The notes: generated from the letters alone by a model not told the origin. Numbered from the stretch's first letter, positions 22,079 through 34,507 are shown. The stretch is 64,000 bases of DNA from Rhizophagus clarus (GCA_015698045.1 BLAL01000242.1:625001-689000); one strand, 5' to 3'. Numbers and translations are program-made.

Positions 22079-23784
22079 CTTTTCAAAGTAAAAAAATTAC
22101 CATACACAATAAAACTTATCATAGTTATATTTGCCAAACCAATTATGAATATTTTGATGAAAATAAAGCAATTATGATTTTGCATCTCATTTTTCTGAAA
22201 TGAGACAAACGATTAATAAAACGAAAAAACTTATATTTGATGTATTAACAGATTATATTGACGAGTTTATTTGCATTGAAAGCAAACGAATTAATTTTTA
22301 ACAATTTAAAAAAAAAAATATTTTAAAACTATGATAATTCAAGATAATCAGATGTTGCTTTCTTTAGAGACTTAATATTATAATTAATTAAGATATGAAA
22401 TTCTTTTTAATGTAATTAATTAAATATATTTTAATAAGACAAATCTAGTTTTAACTTTTTTTATATTTATAATAATTAAGAAATTAGAAGTATAATTTAT
22501 TTTACAACCTATGTATTATTTTAAAAATGTTATAGAATTGATACAGATGTCTTATTATCAATAAACGCTTGCTAATATCTGTATTATAGTATTATTTATT
22601 ACACATTTTTATTAATTAAATATATAAAGTAATACTCGCAGTAATTTTATTTGCTTGCTCCTTAATATTCTTAAATAATTATTGAGTTATCACGTAAATT
22701 TCCCATATTTGCTTTTACAGTATACATCGTAGAACTGTATTTTACCTTTTATAATTTTCTTCTGCATTACCGAATGGCCCAATTTTCATACTTTATATGC
22801 CAAATATTTTATATTTTTTTTTTTTAACAAATTCTTCTGTAACATTATATATAATGTACTGTACGATTATCTTTCATTTAACTACAGTATATACATTAAA
22901 CTACGTTACGCCTTAATACGTCGGTAATTTCAGTTAGTAATAGCTTAACTAATTGTTTAGGAATTTCTCATTATGTTTAAGTTATAAAATAATACTATTT
23001 TTCAATTTAAAAACAGAATAAGGTACTAAGTAAAAGAGAAAACCCATAATTTCTGCAGTCGTCGATTATTAAAGCAAGGAAATGCAAAGACGAATGTATA
23101 ATTTAAAAAAAAACCATTTTTATGCGAATTAAGAATGATAACGTTAAATATTGCGTAATTAATTTCGCCTTTCTTGATGTGCTAACCGTGCAATTTAATA
23201 TTATTATTATGTCAACATTTATGAAATTACAACCATATGAATCATTCGTAGAATAATTATATGATTTCAAAATAATAATAAAACGAGAAATCGAATTTTA
23301 ATATTTCATGGGAAGTTGGGGATGACAGTATTTTTTTTCTTGAGAGAATATTTTCCTCCCCAGGAGATGATTGGGCAATCTCCAGGAACATGTCATTAAA
23401 ATTAACACGTAATTAACTAAAATTAGAGATTTCCCGGCCATCTATATGAAGCCAGGAAATAATAAATGAAGTCACCTGATCACTTATAGCATACTCAATC
23501 ACTACAATAAATTAATAAAATTAGACACTTAGCGAGTGTGACAGTGGTTATGTAAATCCGGCGTCAAAAAATTTTACTGTGCCATTTCGCATACTGATGA
23601 TCTACGATACCGTCTAAACTTAACTGATAAAGCAAGCATAAAATCGAGAAAATCGAGTTTATTCTAGTTTTATGGCGTATAATAATAAATAACCCCTTTT
23701 TTTCTTTGACGATTTTCCGAAAAAAGTATTTTCTTTTTTCTTATCTTTTCTTATTTTTTTTTTTTTGCAAAAATAAAAAAAATT
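22079..23784. other. Intergenic, upstream of the multi-module kinase
   Basis: AT-rich with no gene seen. A TATAATAATAAATAA stretch at about 23679-23693 lies roughly 95 bases before the kinase start codon and is the best core-promoter candidate; a T tract follows at about 23755-23766. Confidence 0.45.
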
Positions 23785-26700
23785 ATGGGTAATACGACAT
23801 CATCGTCAACGTCATCATCATCTCCCGACAATTGTGAAAAATGTAATAAACGTTATACAAATAGACATTTTAAATGGTGTAGAACGTGTCAAATCAATTA
23901 TTTAAAAAAAAATAATCTTGTAAACTTGATCAATGGAAATAAAAAAATTGATGATTTAATTAAAAAAATGCAATTAAAATCTAGTAAACCAGGCGATACG
24001 TTATTTGAATGGATACCATATAATCAATTTATTGATATTAAAGAAATATTTAAAGATGATCTCATCGTCATGTATTCAGCGATATGGGAAAATGGTCCAT
24101 TAAATTATGATTATTACAATGAAAAAGGATGGAATAGAGAATCGAATAAAAACGTCGTTTTAAAATATTTACATACCTCTCAAAATATTAATGACGAGTT
24201 TCTAAATGTACGAATTTTTTTTTTTTTTTTATTTATTTTAATATTTTTATAAAAATACTTTTTTAATTAATATTTTTTTAATAGGATAGGGAATACACAG
24301 TTGATAATCTTTACGCTGAAATGACGAACTCTCTTGTTATGATATATGGAATATCTCAAAATCCGGTTACAAAGGATTATATTATGGTTCTTCAAGATAA
24401 ATATTGTAAAGAATGTGGTAAAAAATATACAGATATCTTTGATGAATGGTGTAAGCCATGTCAAATAAAATATTTGAAAAATAATTTTTCAAATTGGACC
24501 AGTGAAAATAACGAAATTGATCAATTTATTCAAAAAATGCAATCGAATATTGAAAAATCAAGCGATATAATAATTGAATGGATACCATACGATCAGTTCA
24601 GTGATATTGAAGAAATAGATGATGAAATATACTCAGTAATATGGAAAGATGGTCCATTAATGTATGATAAAAATGAATATATAAGAGGTCGGCAGAATAA
24701 AAAAGTTACTCTAAAATGTTCAAGATATTTTGGTAGCATCTTTCTAAAAGAGGTATAAAATTCTCATTATATATTCTTGATACTTTTTTCTTTTCGCTTA
24801 ACACATATTCTTTTATGATTTAAAATAGGTTATAGAACATTTAACTGAAACTGGGCCAATATATGGAATATCTCAAAATCCGAATTCATTGTGGTATTGT
24901 ATGGTCGTTCAAGATGAATATTGTAAAACATGTGGCCAAAGTTATGAACTTCCACGATATAAATGGTGTGTACCATGTCAAAGAAATCATTTAGAAGGAA
25001 ATTTTATAAACTGGACCAGTGGAAATGAAAATATCGACAAATTTATTCAAAATGTGCAATTAGAAATTAGTACCCCGTATGATATGGTGTTTGAATGGGT
25101 GCCATGCAATCAATTTGATGATATTAAAGAAATTGCTGAAGTCGAATTCGCTAAATTATATTCAGCAACATGGAAGGATGGACCATTATATTACGACGGT
25201 CGTGAATGGGAAAGAGTATCGAAAAAAGTTAATTTGAGACGTTTACATAACTCGCAGAATATCACTTATAAAACTATTAAAGAAGAGGTATATTATTCGA
25301 CTTTATTCATTTATTTATATAACATGATATACTTATATATCTATATTTTTACGTATTGTTATAGTTTAGATATTACGAAAAGGCTTATGGAATAACCCAA
25401 GATCCAAATACAAAAGATTATATTATGATTCATAAAGATGGATATTATAAAGTTTTTTGTGGCAAATGTGGTAAAAGATTTAGATCCACCAAGTATAAAT
25501 TATGTATACCCTGTAATTTAAAGGCGTATTCAAATCAAAAAAGTGGAAGCGTCAAAATTGATCATTTAATAAAGAAAATTCAATCACGTGTTGCACCAAG
25601 TGAAGTAGCATTTGAATGGATACCATACGAACAACTAGTTGTTATTAAAGAATTATGTAAAGATGATTTAACTAAACTGTATTCAGCAAATTGGAAAGAG
25701 GGTCCGTTAGATTGTCATACGTATGATACAAGATATAAGAATGAGAAAGTTATTTTAAGATGTTTTATTCATCCACTGGGTATTCAGTCTATTCAGTCTA
25801 TTCTTAATAAATATTTACGCTTGGTATTATACTTTTTTTTTATGAATTTATTTCAATACATTTAATATAATAATAATGATTATTTTTATATTTCAATAGG
25901 CTCAAAGATCACATGATTCATATCCACTTAAATATGGAAAAGATCTCATAATATATGGGATATCTAAAAATCCAAGTACAAATGAATTCATTTTTGTTTT
26001 AAACGCGGGCTATCATTGTGAATCATGTGGTAAACCGTATACAGATATTGATCATAAATGGTGCAAACCATGTCAAATAAGTGATTGTGAAAAAAATTTT
26101 ACGAATTGGAGCAAGAATGAAAAAATTGATAATTTAATTCAAGAAATGAGATTAAAAATTGATAAATTTAATGATATAATGTTTGAATGGATACCATACA
26201 AATTCAACAAGATTAAAAAGATAGTTGAAAATGACCAAACCAAAGTCTATTCAGCAATATGGGATGATGGTCCATTGGAATATGATTATTTTAAATTGAA
26301 ATGGACAAGAGAACCAAAATCGAATACAAAAGTTGCTTTAAAATATTTATGCAATTCACAAAACATTACTGAAGACTGTTTAAATGAGGTAATTATTAGA
26401 TTTTCCTTCATTAATTTAGTTTAAATGTGATAATAATTTTATTTTTTACGTTTTTAATAGGTTAAAACATATACAATTGGCTTTACTCGTTTTAATATTC
26501 GAATATATGGAATATCACAGAACCCAGATACAAAAGATTACATTATGGTTCTCGAAGATAAATATTGTAGAAAATGTGGTGAAGTATACACAAATGTATT
26601 CCGTGAATGGTGTAAATCATGTCAGACAATTTATTTGAAAAATTTATTTTCAAATTATACCAGTGAAAATAAAAATATTAATGATTTAATTCAAGTAATG

Positions 26701-27999
26701 CAATCAAAAATTGACAAACCAAGTGATACAATATTCGAATGGATCCCATATAATCAGTTTGATAATATAAAAGAAATAGGTAAAGGTGGATTTGCTAAAG
26801 TATATTCAGCAATATGGAAAGATGGTCCGTTACGTTATAATTTAGAGAAACAGGGATATACAAGAAAACCGAATGTAAAAGTTGCATTAAAATGTTTGAA
26901 TAACTCACAAGATATTACGGATATGTTTTTAAATGAGGTAAGAAATTTTGAATTTCATGATTTTTTTGATATATTAATTACTTAGTATTTCATATACTAA
27001 TAGGTCAAAGCATATTCAATTAAAGACGGTAATTATATTATGTCTATATATGGAATATCTCAAAATTTAGAAATGAAAAATTATGTTATGGTTTTGGAAT
27101 ATGCAGAAGGCGGAACCTTATCTGACTGGATAAATAAGAATTATAAGGATTTTGATTGGAAAAGTAAGTTAACAATGTTAAGAAGAATTATTATAGGTCT
27201 TGAGGAAATCCATCTAGATAATATGATTCATCGTGATTTTCATGCAGGAAATATATTACTTGAAAAAAACTCTGCAGATTCTGAAAATATATATCCTGAT
27301 AGTGTATATATTGCAGATATGGGATTAAGTGGTCAAGTTAGTGATAATATATATAAAATTGATAAGGGAAAAGGAATAGAAAAGGAGACAAAAGTTTATG
27401 GAGTTCTACCTTATGTAGCTCCTGAAGTTTTAAATGGAAAATGTCATAGTCAAGCATCTGATATATATAGTTTTGGTATGATTATGTATTTCATAGCAAC
27501 CGGAAGTCCGCCTTTTGCTGATCGTGCTAATGATAACAATTTAGCATATAAAATATGCTATGAAGATCTTAGACCTGAAGTCAATAAACAAACAGTACCA
27601 AAATGTTATATAGACTTAATGAAAAGATGTTGGGATTCAAATCCAGATAATAGACCAAGTGCTACTGAATTAGAAGAATTGATTGATGTGTTTTATATTT
27701 CATATTTGCGTCAAGATCATGGAAAAATTGAAGAAATTGAACAAAAACAACGTAATGAAATTAAAGCACAATTTGAACATGCAGAATCGAATAGAAACGA
27801 ATGCATCCATTTTTCTTCTACAGATAATCATTCAGATCACGATAATATTAATAATGATAATAATAATGTTAATGTTGATAATAATGATCATGATACTGTT
27901 GATAAAAATAATAATGACTTTAGTGATCAATATGCAGTAGAACTTGCAGTAGAACAATTTATAGATGAGACAGTTGTGGCACCGTATATTATTGACTAA
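23785..27999 (+). CDS. Multi-module protein kinase: six zinc-ribbon/N-lobe repeats and one full kinase
   Basis: Seven exons: 23785-24207, 24285-24752, 24829-25287, 25365-25823, 25900-26388, 26461-26937, 27004-27999; 1256 residues; all six introns (66-77 nt) phase 0. Each of modules 1-6 has a CxxC-x11-CxxC ribbon, a helix (IDxLIxxMQ), FEWIPYxQF, a kinase glycine-loop segment, a VALK-type lysine strand and an alphaC end; after the intron comes IYGISQNPxTKDYIMVL, which runs directly into the next ribbon. Only module 6 has an intact loop (GKGGFAKV, 873-880) with K910. Exon 7 adds hinge LEYAEGG, HRDFHAGN (D1003, N1008), DMG (D1030, instead of DFG), APE 1064-1066 and an Asn/Asp-rich tail. The N-terminus MGNTTS fits N-myristoylation. 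TKL-like Ser/Thr/Tyr kinase; substrates unknown. Confidence 0.85.
24285..26937 (+). repeat. Tandem exon duplication array inside the kinase gene
   Basis: Exons 2 to 6 (468, 459, 459, 489 and 477 nt) are diverged copies of one unit running from kinase strands beta4-beta5 through the zinc ribbon to the next alphaC helix. Intron positions coincide in every unit and all are phase 0. Exon 1 has the same unit without its beta4-beta5 start. Divergence is high at the protein level, so the array is old or fast-evolving rather than an assembly artefact. Confidence 0.85.
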
Positions 28000-28870
28000 A
28001 AAACTCTTTGATACTTCCTTGATTTCCTCGTCAATTATCGAATGCATAACATGTGGTTCAACAGTTATTAGAATCAAAATTTTATTTTTTTTTGTTAAAA
28101 CGACTATGGAAGTTATACTATGTTTAAATCGATGTTTTAAACCGGGCAAATGTGCGTTTTGTCAGTATTATACGGTATTGTAAAATTTTTTAAAAAAATA
28201 AGCATTTATTAAGTTATTGTTATTTTTTTTCAAAAATATTTTGACATTGAACAATAATATTTATTATTTTTTTTTTATCATTTAAATTCTTTGTATGTTT
28301 TTTATTTATACAATAAAAATTTATTATTTTTAATAAATTTCTGATTATAATATAACTCGTACACGCTATGGACTAAAAAGTATAAGTATTTTATTTAAGA
28401 AATAACAACACTTAACCGGTAAAATTAAACTGTGGGTGCTTATACATAATTTTCATGAAAGATGCGCGAGAATTAATTTGAAGAATTGACGAGTTCAGAA
28501 TTTACAGATAATAAATTTATTGAAAACACTTACTGAAGTGTCATAATATCAGATGTTTTTAAATATAAAAATTTTTATAAACATAATAGTAGCCGTTATC
28601 TTCACCTAGTAAGTTAATAACAATTTTTTGAATATGTTTTTGGATCATATCTATCTATCACATCAATTGGAATTATAATCTATATACGAGTTAAATCATT
28701 TTCTATATAATATTCATTAATATCGATTTATAAAATCTTTTCAATAGTTGTTTTGACATTTCTTCTAGTATTAAAAGTTCTACTTCTGTATTAGATTAAT
28801 TAGATCGTTCATATTGCAAAGAGACTTTATGACGATATACAGTATATTACAGATTATAAATTGTCATTCG

Positions 28871-28905
<35 letters not shown>

Positions 28906-29239
28906 TTTGAGAGGTCTTTATTATGCAATTCAGGTGACACACATTAGATATCAATGAACATAATTCGATACCTAATGTGGGTTGTTTCTTCAAGAATCAG
29001 TAGTGAATTTTTTTTAAAGGCAAAGAAATGTAATGATCATCAAACCCTGTAAAGGTCATTTAGAAGTGAAATTCTATAGAGGATTAACATGAGAAATATA
29101 TGCAAAGAGTGAATTAGCGCGTGGCTCAGCAAAATCGTTCAAGCTGGTAATCACCGCTCCGAACTAGAGTTAGTTATGTATTTAAATAAGCATTGTGTTG
29201 TATTCAGAATATTAGCAATACTGGATTGATTGAAACTTA
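28000..29239. other. 3' flank and AT-rich spacer
   Basis: No gene seen. A run of 31 T residues lies at 28873-28903. A plus-strand frame overlapping the kinase end (27965-28183) has CITCG and CFKPGKCAFC but no other support. Confidence 0.4.
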
Positions 29240-29320
29240 GTTATAATATCAGGTACGGACTCTTTTTCCGCCTGGATAAACATTTCTATCCGTATTCTTG
29301 TGCAACAGAATGAATGATCA
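29240..29320 (-). pseudogene. Remnant related to the membrane-protein gene at 41 kb
   Basis: Read on the minus strand this gives NVYPGGK, and in a shifted frame ESVPDIIT. The tail region of the 41-kb gene reads RNFYPNGGK..EESVPVIDI on the minus strand. The nearby TTGTGCAACAGAATGAATG also resembles TTTTGTTCAATCAATG there. Short and frameshifted. Confidence 0.3.
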
Positions 29321-30760
29321 CACGGTCAGGTCTGTGCAATACATTTATTTATTTATTTCGCATATAATCAAAACTAACCTTTAGTCTATTTTCCCAGGAT
29401 TTTGTGAGAAAAAAAGTGAAAGAACGCTTTGAGTTGTTGCAATACCAAGTCTTCCTATAAGTCAATACTGACGACAAAGCATATGTTATGAAGAGCTGAG
29501 GACTTCGCAATTTCGAGATCGCCAAACGTTAACCTAACTTTGCATTTGCGGATTCCTCTTGAGAATATCTCCATGTAAAAAGGTTGGAGATTCCATGCTC
29601 ATGCGCTCTCAAAGATTTCTTGTAAAGAATGTAAGAGCTTGTCGAAGTTCAACAAACATTCCCGCAGAAAATTAAGATACAGTAATGTGTATGCCAAAAG
29701 TTATGCTTACATGGGAACGAAAGTTTCTTATTATGGGTCCTTCTGTTTAGAGCAAGCAAGATGCCTTCTAGTGCTGATAGTGATATTATGTCTTGACTTC
29801 TGGTACCATAATGCAGAAAATAAAAATATAATCTTCGCGATTGAGATTTCCAAGGATAAATATGTCTCTTTGAAAATGTAGCGAGAGGGAAATTGGGGCT
29901 CCATCAAATTTATCCTTTATGTGACAAAAGATATGATTTTTTCCTATTTGACAAGACGCCTGATGGTGAAGATCGTATTCACATCAAATTCTCCCGTATC
30001 AACTGCTGTGTGTGATAATCAAATTGGTCTCGTCGAGTAATAGTGAAGGGAAGGTGTTATTAAGTTTTTTGTCACCCTCATTAATAATTCTGTTTTAACC
30101 CGTGAAAACTTGGCAAAGCAAATCAAGTGGGCGTTTGATAGCCAGATCGAATCACAGGAATTATCGAAGCGGACAAAAACGGATAAATAGGATAGACCAA
30201 TGGAGTATTAGCATAGAAACTTCATGTATCATGGGCACCGACAGTTCCGATCATTGTATTTATTTTTCGTATATATTAATAAAATTTTTTCTTGGTATTT
30301 TTCCGGGACCGCGTGATCTTGGCAAAATGTCACGGTTATATGTACTAATGAACTTTTGAATAGCTTCATATCGTATAAAAAATATCGATCATGACATAAA
30401 GATCTTGGAATCGCATTACTGAACATGAGGCCAAGAATGCTGAGCTTGAGATAAAAAATGTCGAGGGTATGTGATCAAAGTTTCGTAATCGAAGTCTGGT
30501 GCAGCAAAGTTATAACGTATTAAGAACTTTATCAAAGAGTATTTGCAATAATTTCTTTGAACACGAGGCGGAATAGAATTTTTACAATATGAAATATAAT
30601 GATAAGAGTGAAGAGATTCGGTAGATCTGAAATTGCCCCTTGGTAGAAAATTTGTCAAATATTGCATGGGAAAGATAGATTTGAAAATTTGATAGAATAG
30701 ATGGATGAGAACATTTTACATTTGAAATTCGATAGATAGCAAAGAAAAATTATTAGATTT
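29321..30760 (+). pseudogene. Eroded gene-like region, several frames
   Basis: GC content is higher than in the flanks and protein-like stretches appear in different frames: VRKKVKERFELLQYQVF (about 29404-29455), LCDKRYDFFLFDKTPDGEDR and IHIKFSRINCCV (about 29917-30015), and ENLAKQIKWAFDSQIESQEL (about 30105-30165). Stops and frameshifts separate them, so this looks like one decayed gene or transposon. I recognise no family. Confidence 0.35.
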
Positions 30761-30987
30761 ATTTATGATTATATTATTATTTCAAAATTATATAAAAATT
30801 TATTAAACTAATAGGGTGACACTGTGGTGAAATAAAAAAACTGCAACTTCTGATCTTCAATATTTCATTACCAATTGGTGAAGATTTTTTTTTTCTTTTT
30901 TTTTAGTGGAATTTGCAAGGCATAATAGCCAACGAATTAAAAGAAACTTAATAAAAATATTTAATAATAAAAATATTTAGCCTATAG

Positions 30988-31732
30988 CTAATTATTGAAA
31001 ACGACGGGTTCCTCAGCAATATCCAACTGTCCCTTTTTAGGAACGAGAACCGAGTATGCCCAACCGACGTCCGCAACACCGTTTATACGTCTTGACCAAT
31101 TGTTAGCGTTAAGCGCCGCAATCATAGCGGAAAAGTTCTGCCGGGAATCGAATGGAAACGCACAATCCGGTTGTGCGTTTATATTTGGAAATGGAGTAAA
31201 CCCTGGTTGTGAACGGATCACTATTCAAAAAAATAGAACAAATCAGACGAATATTTGCTTTGTAATAATGTTTCGCAACAAATTCTGTGATGTACTATTT
31301 ATATACGCACGGGCAACTAGAGCATCCTTATTATGAGCAGCATTATTCGTGGTTCTTGCCTGTAACCCGGCGTTATCCCACTCAACCAGTAGTAAAGGAT
31401 CCTGGAATAGTTCGTCATCGTGACATTTTTCGCCCTTGTGCTTGCTTCGCACAATTTTCTGCCATATACGGAGAGTTTCCTGAGATGTTTCACTAATTTT
31501 CTTGTCTGTCAAAATAATTATTTTAGTTCTAAATAAATACATGAATTAAAAATATATACCCTTCCTTATTTCTTTATAAAAAGATTTTAACATTACTCGC
31601 TTTACCAGATAATTTTAACACTCTGGTGTATCGAGATTCAAAAAGGAAAACTAACAAAAAGAAAACACTAGAAATACAGTATTACCAACCTGCAGGAATG
31701 GATTTATTAAACAACTTCTTTAACGACTTCAT
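30988..31732 (-). CDS. Small three-exon gene of unknown function
   Basis: Minus-strand exons 31690-31732, 31311-31505 and 30988-31220, introns 184 and 90 nt, give 156 residues starting MKSLKKLFNKSIPADKKISE. Donors are GTTGGT and GTGCGT; the alternative GTATAT donor four bases on breaks the frame. Base composition is markedly more GC-rich than surroundings and amino acid use is balanced. There is no signal peptide or membrane segment. Features include SETSQETLRIWQKIVRSKHK (basic helix) and a C-terminal half with FPFDSRQNFSAMIAALNANN and VGWAYSVLVPKKG. No family recognised; probably cytosolic. Confidence 0.6.
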
Positions 31733-32776
31733 TGTTGGAATTATAAAATATTTGTAAAGGTAAACGCGATTGATTTTGAATTTTTGATGATCAATCAGAT
31801 TACGAATACTAAGTACTAACAAATACAATCACGTGTTTAATTGAAAGAAGTTGATAATTAATCAATTAATCATACTGAGCCACTGAGTCTATTTTATTAG
31901 TCATGATATATTCAGAAAACATTTAAACGCTTTTGGGCAGTGACGCAAATGTATCGTTCTTATATGATGTGCGACTACAATTTTATATTACCGTAATACT
32001 ACTGCCGCCTGCCTGTTTAGAGAAATCAGATGCGTATGCCATGAGACAGTTACCATTAAGTAACGGTAAAAATAACGGCACATCACAGTTATCGTTACAA
32101 CGCTATTATTACAATATTAACAATTTTTTACTGAAAATTATAATTTTATTGGATATTTATGTATTTACAAATTATAGCATCGACTTAACTACTTATTATT
32201 AATTCTACTCAAATGTCTAGTGTAAAACTAGTAATCTATCCGCTAAAATTCACCTAGAAATTGTTCTAATTCGTTATACCTAAAAGAATGGTAAAATTAA
32301 TAACAAATTCAACACTTTCAAAACTCAGAAATCAATACAAATTTATCTATAAAAGAAAATCCTGATGGCAGGGAAACTGTCCGAATCTACAAATAAAAAT
32401 ATTAAAAAATATTCTAAAAAATATGATTAGTAAAGTCTCATAAACAAAACTTGATCCTGATAGCTTGGTCCGTCTAAACCTACAAAAAAAAAAAAATTTT
32501 TTTGAACATCAACTAATTTAAAAACTTATCAGAATTTGGCTGATGGTCAGAGATGGTTCCTACAAAATAGAGCAAAAAAAGTTAATTTAACATTTTTTAA
32601 AGAAAATTTTCAATATCTTCGATAACCTTATCAGACCAATTATAATCTATAAAAAATATTAATATAACGTTTTTTTGTTAAAGTTTTCAAAATTTTAACA
32701 TTAAAACTTAATCCTCCTCAGTCCTCACCAAGTTTTTACGCACCCAATATCCGAAAAAAAAGGTTGCTAACAGTGT
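31733..32776. other. Intergenic, upstream of the minus-strand gene
   Basis: AT-rich. A short plus frame at 31933-32202 has no ATG-anchored family features. CACGTG at about 31830 is a common E-box-like hexamer and is not specific. Nothing else definable. Confidence 0.4.
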
Positions 32777-32868
32777 TAGTGGTCCGAACCGGTGAACCGT
32801 AATCCGTTGATCAGCCGGATATATCCGTTTAACCGGATTGGAAATTTGTTAAACGGATAGGTTTTACC

Positions 32869-34345
32869 AGGACCCAGAAATATATATATAGGGGTAGGGT
32901 CTATCAATGCGTCGCCATCATAGTGGAGTTGGACGGAGTAAAGTTTTGATTTGCGTATAATTAAGTTTTTTTTTGTCTCTAGTTAAGTTATCAGATTGCG
33001 TATTTTTATCAAAAATTTTTTTGTGTAAGAGATTAGCTTGCGTATTTTTGGCCCGTATTTGACCGATCATTTATATATATATATATGTATTGATCGCGTT
33101 GCAATTTGTAAATCAAAATAAATATTTTATTATTTTATTCAATAATTTTACGTTTATACTTTGGCATGAATTAATTACAGTTTTCATAATTAATTTCGCC
33201 ACAAATTTTTTTAACTACCGTACCATATTTTTATGGACGTGATTAGCCGAAATAGTTCAGTGATCAAGCTTGATCATTTTTTTTTTTTTTTGAGATCGAT
33301 AAATCTTTTTTTTTCGATTTTTCAAACCGAAATATTTATTTTTTTTTTTATTACTAAAAACTATTTTTTTCTTTAAAAAGAAAAACTTTTTATTTCATTT
33401 TTTTTAGTATAGCAGATAATATTTTAATTTTACAAACTGGACTTTGGATTTGGAAACGTTAATAACATTTCATTTCGGGTATGTATTTTGGGAGTAAAAG
33501 TTTACTTTCAAAAAATTTTTTTTATTCTTTTATTTTAACGAATGTTACTAACATTCATCTTGTTTTTTTAGATTTTTGGGATTTGATAGCAGCTTAGCGG
33601 GTAATTTCGAAGGTATATGACTTTCGAAATTATTTTTAAACTTTTTTTTTTGATGAAACGTCACTAACGTTTCATTTTTTTTCTATTTTGGTATCATATC
33701 AGGTGTGTATTCGGGGTAATTTCGAAGGAAGACTTTCAAAATTATTTTTTATTCTTTTTTTTAATGAATGTTACTAACATTCGTTTTGTTTTTTAGGTTT
33801 CTAGGGGTAATTTCGAAGGTATTAAGACTTTCGAAATTATTTTTAAACTTTTTTTCTTGACGAAACATTGTTAACATTTCGTTTTCTTTTTTTCTAGATT
33901 TTAGATATGAATTTCGGGTGAATTTCAAAGGTAAAACCTTACCTTCAAAATTTATTATTAATTTTTTTTGAAGAAACATTACTAGTTTATTTCTCGGATA
34001 AATAGTATAATAAATATTTATTAAATTACTTAAATTGACAAACTTTAACGATGAAACTTTATAATAATTAATAAATTGAATACGTTTTTCATAATGCAAT
34101 CATACGATATACTGTGCAGTTTTGACATTTTGGCGATCAAAAATTTTTATTATTATCGTTAAAAAAAATTTACAATACAATAAATCATGTGACCTTAAGG
34201 TCTGAAATTTTATTTGCGTATTTTCGTAGGATTTTCAATATCAGGTGTCAATTTTGCGTACCGATCATATAAAAAACCCTTGCGTACAGCTCATAGTAAA
34301 ATTTTTTTTCATCACCTGACCCCTATATATATATTTCTGGGTCCT
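32869..34345. mobile_element. Nested 1.48-kb non-autonomous element, 8-bp target duplication
   Basis: The ends AGGACCCAGAAATATATATA and TATATATATTTCTGGGTCCT are perfect inverse copies extending to 27 bases (AGGGGT on the inside). GTTTTACC flanks it on both sides (32861-32868 and 34346-34353). An 8-bp duplication points to the hAT superfamily. It has no transposase and holds a palindromic tandem array (33455-33990). Its insertion post-dates the host hAT element. Confidence 0.88.
33455..33990. repeat. Tandem array of about 110-bp palindromic units
   Basis: About five diverged units, each with a GAAACGT-cacta-ACGTTTC or AATGTTACTAACATT hairpin, a T-rich stretch, and a TTTCGAAGG-..-CTTTCGAAA hairpin. 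The last unit is partial (about 33970). Open frames across it are accidental. Confidence 0.7.
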
Positions 34346-34507
34346 GTTTTACCGAATCAACAGATATTCGGTGAATATCCTGCGGATATCCCCTTAAATG
34401 ATCAACTGATCAGACATGTTAAATGATGTAATAAAAGCTTTTTCCCACTCTCTTTCTGGCATTTTTGTTCTAATTTTTCATTTTCTCTCGTGATTTTCGT
34501 GATAACA

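Noticed and set aside
29110..29170. tRNA-like stretch GCGTGGCTCAGC..
   Set aside because: No cloverleaf pairing and no T-loop at the right distance.
31933..32202. Plus-strand frame of 89 codons
   Set aside because: Start region unsupported and the second half is AT-driven; no domain or splice pattern.
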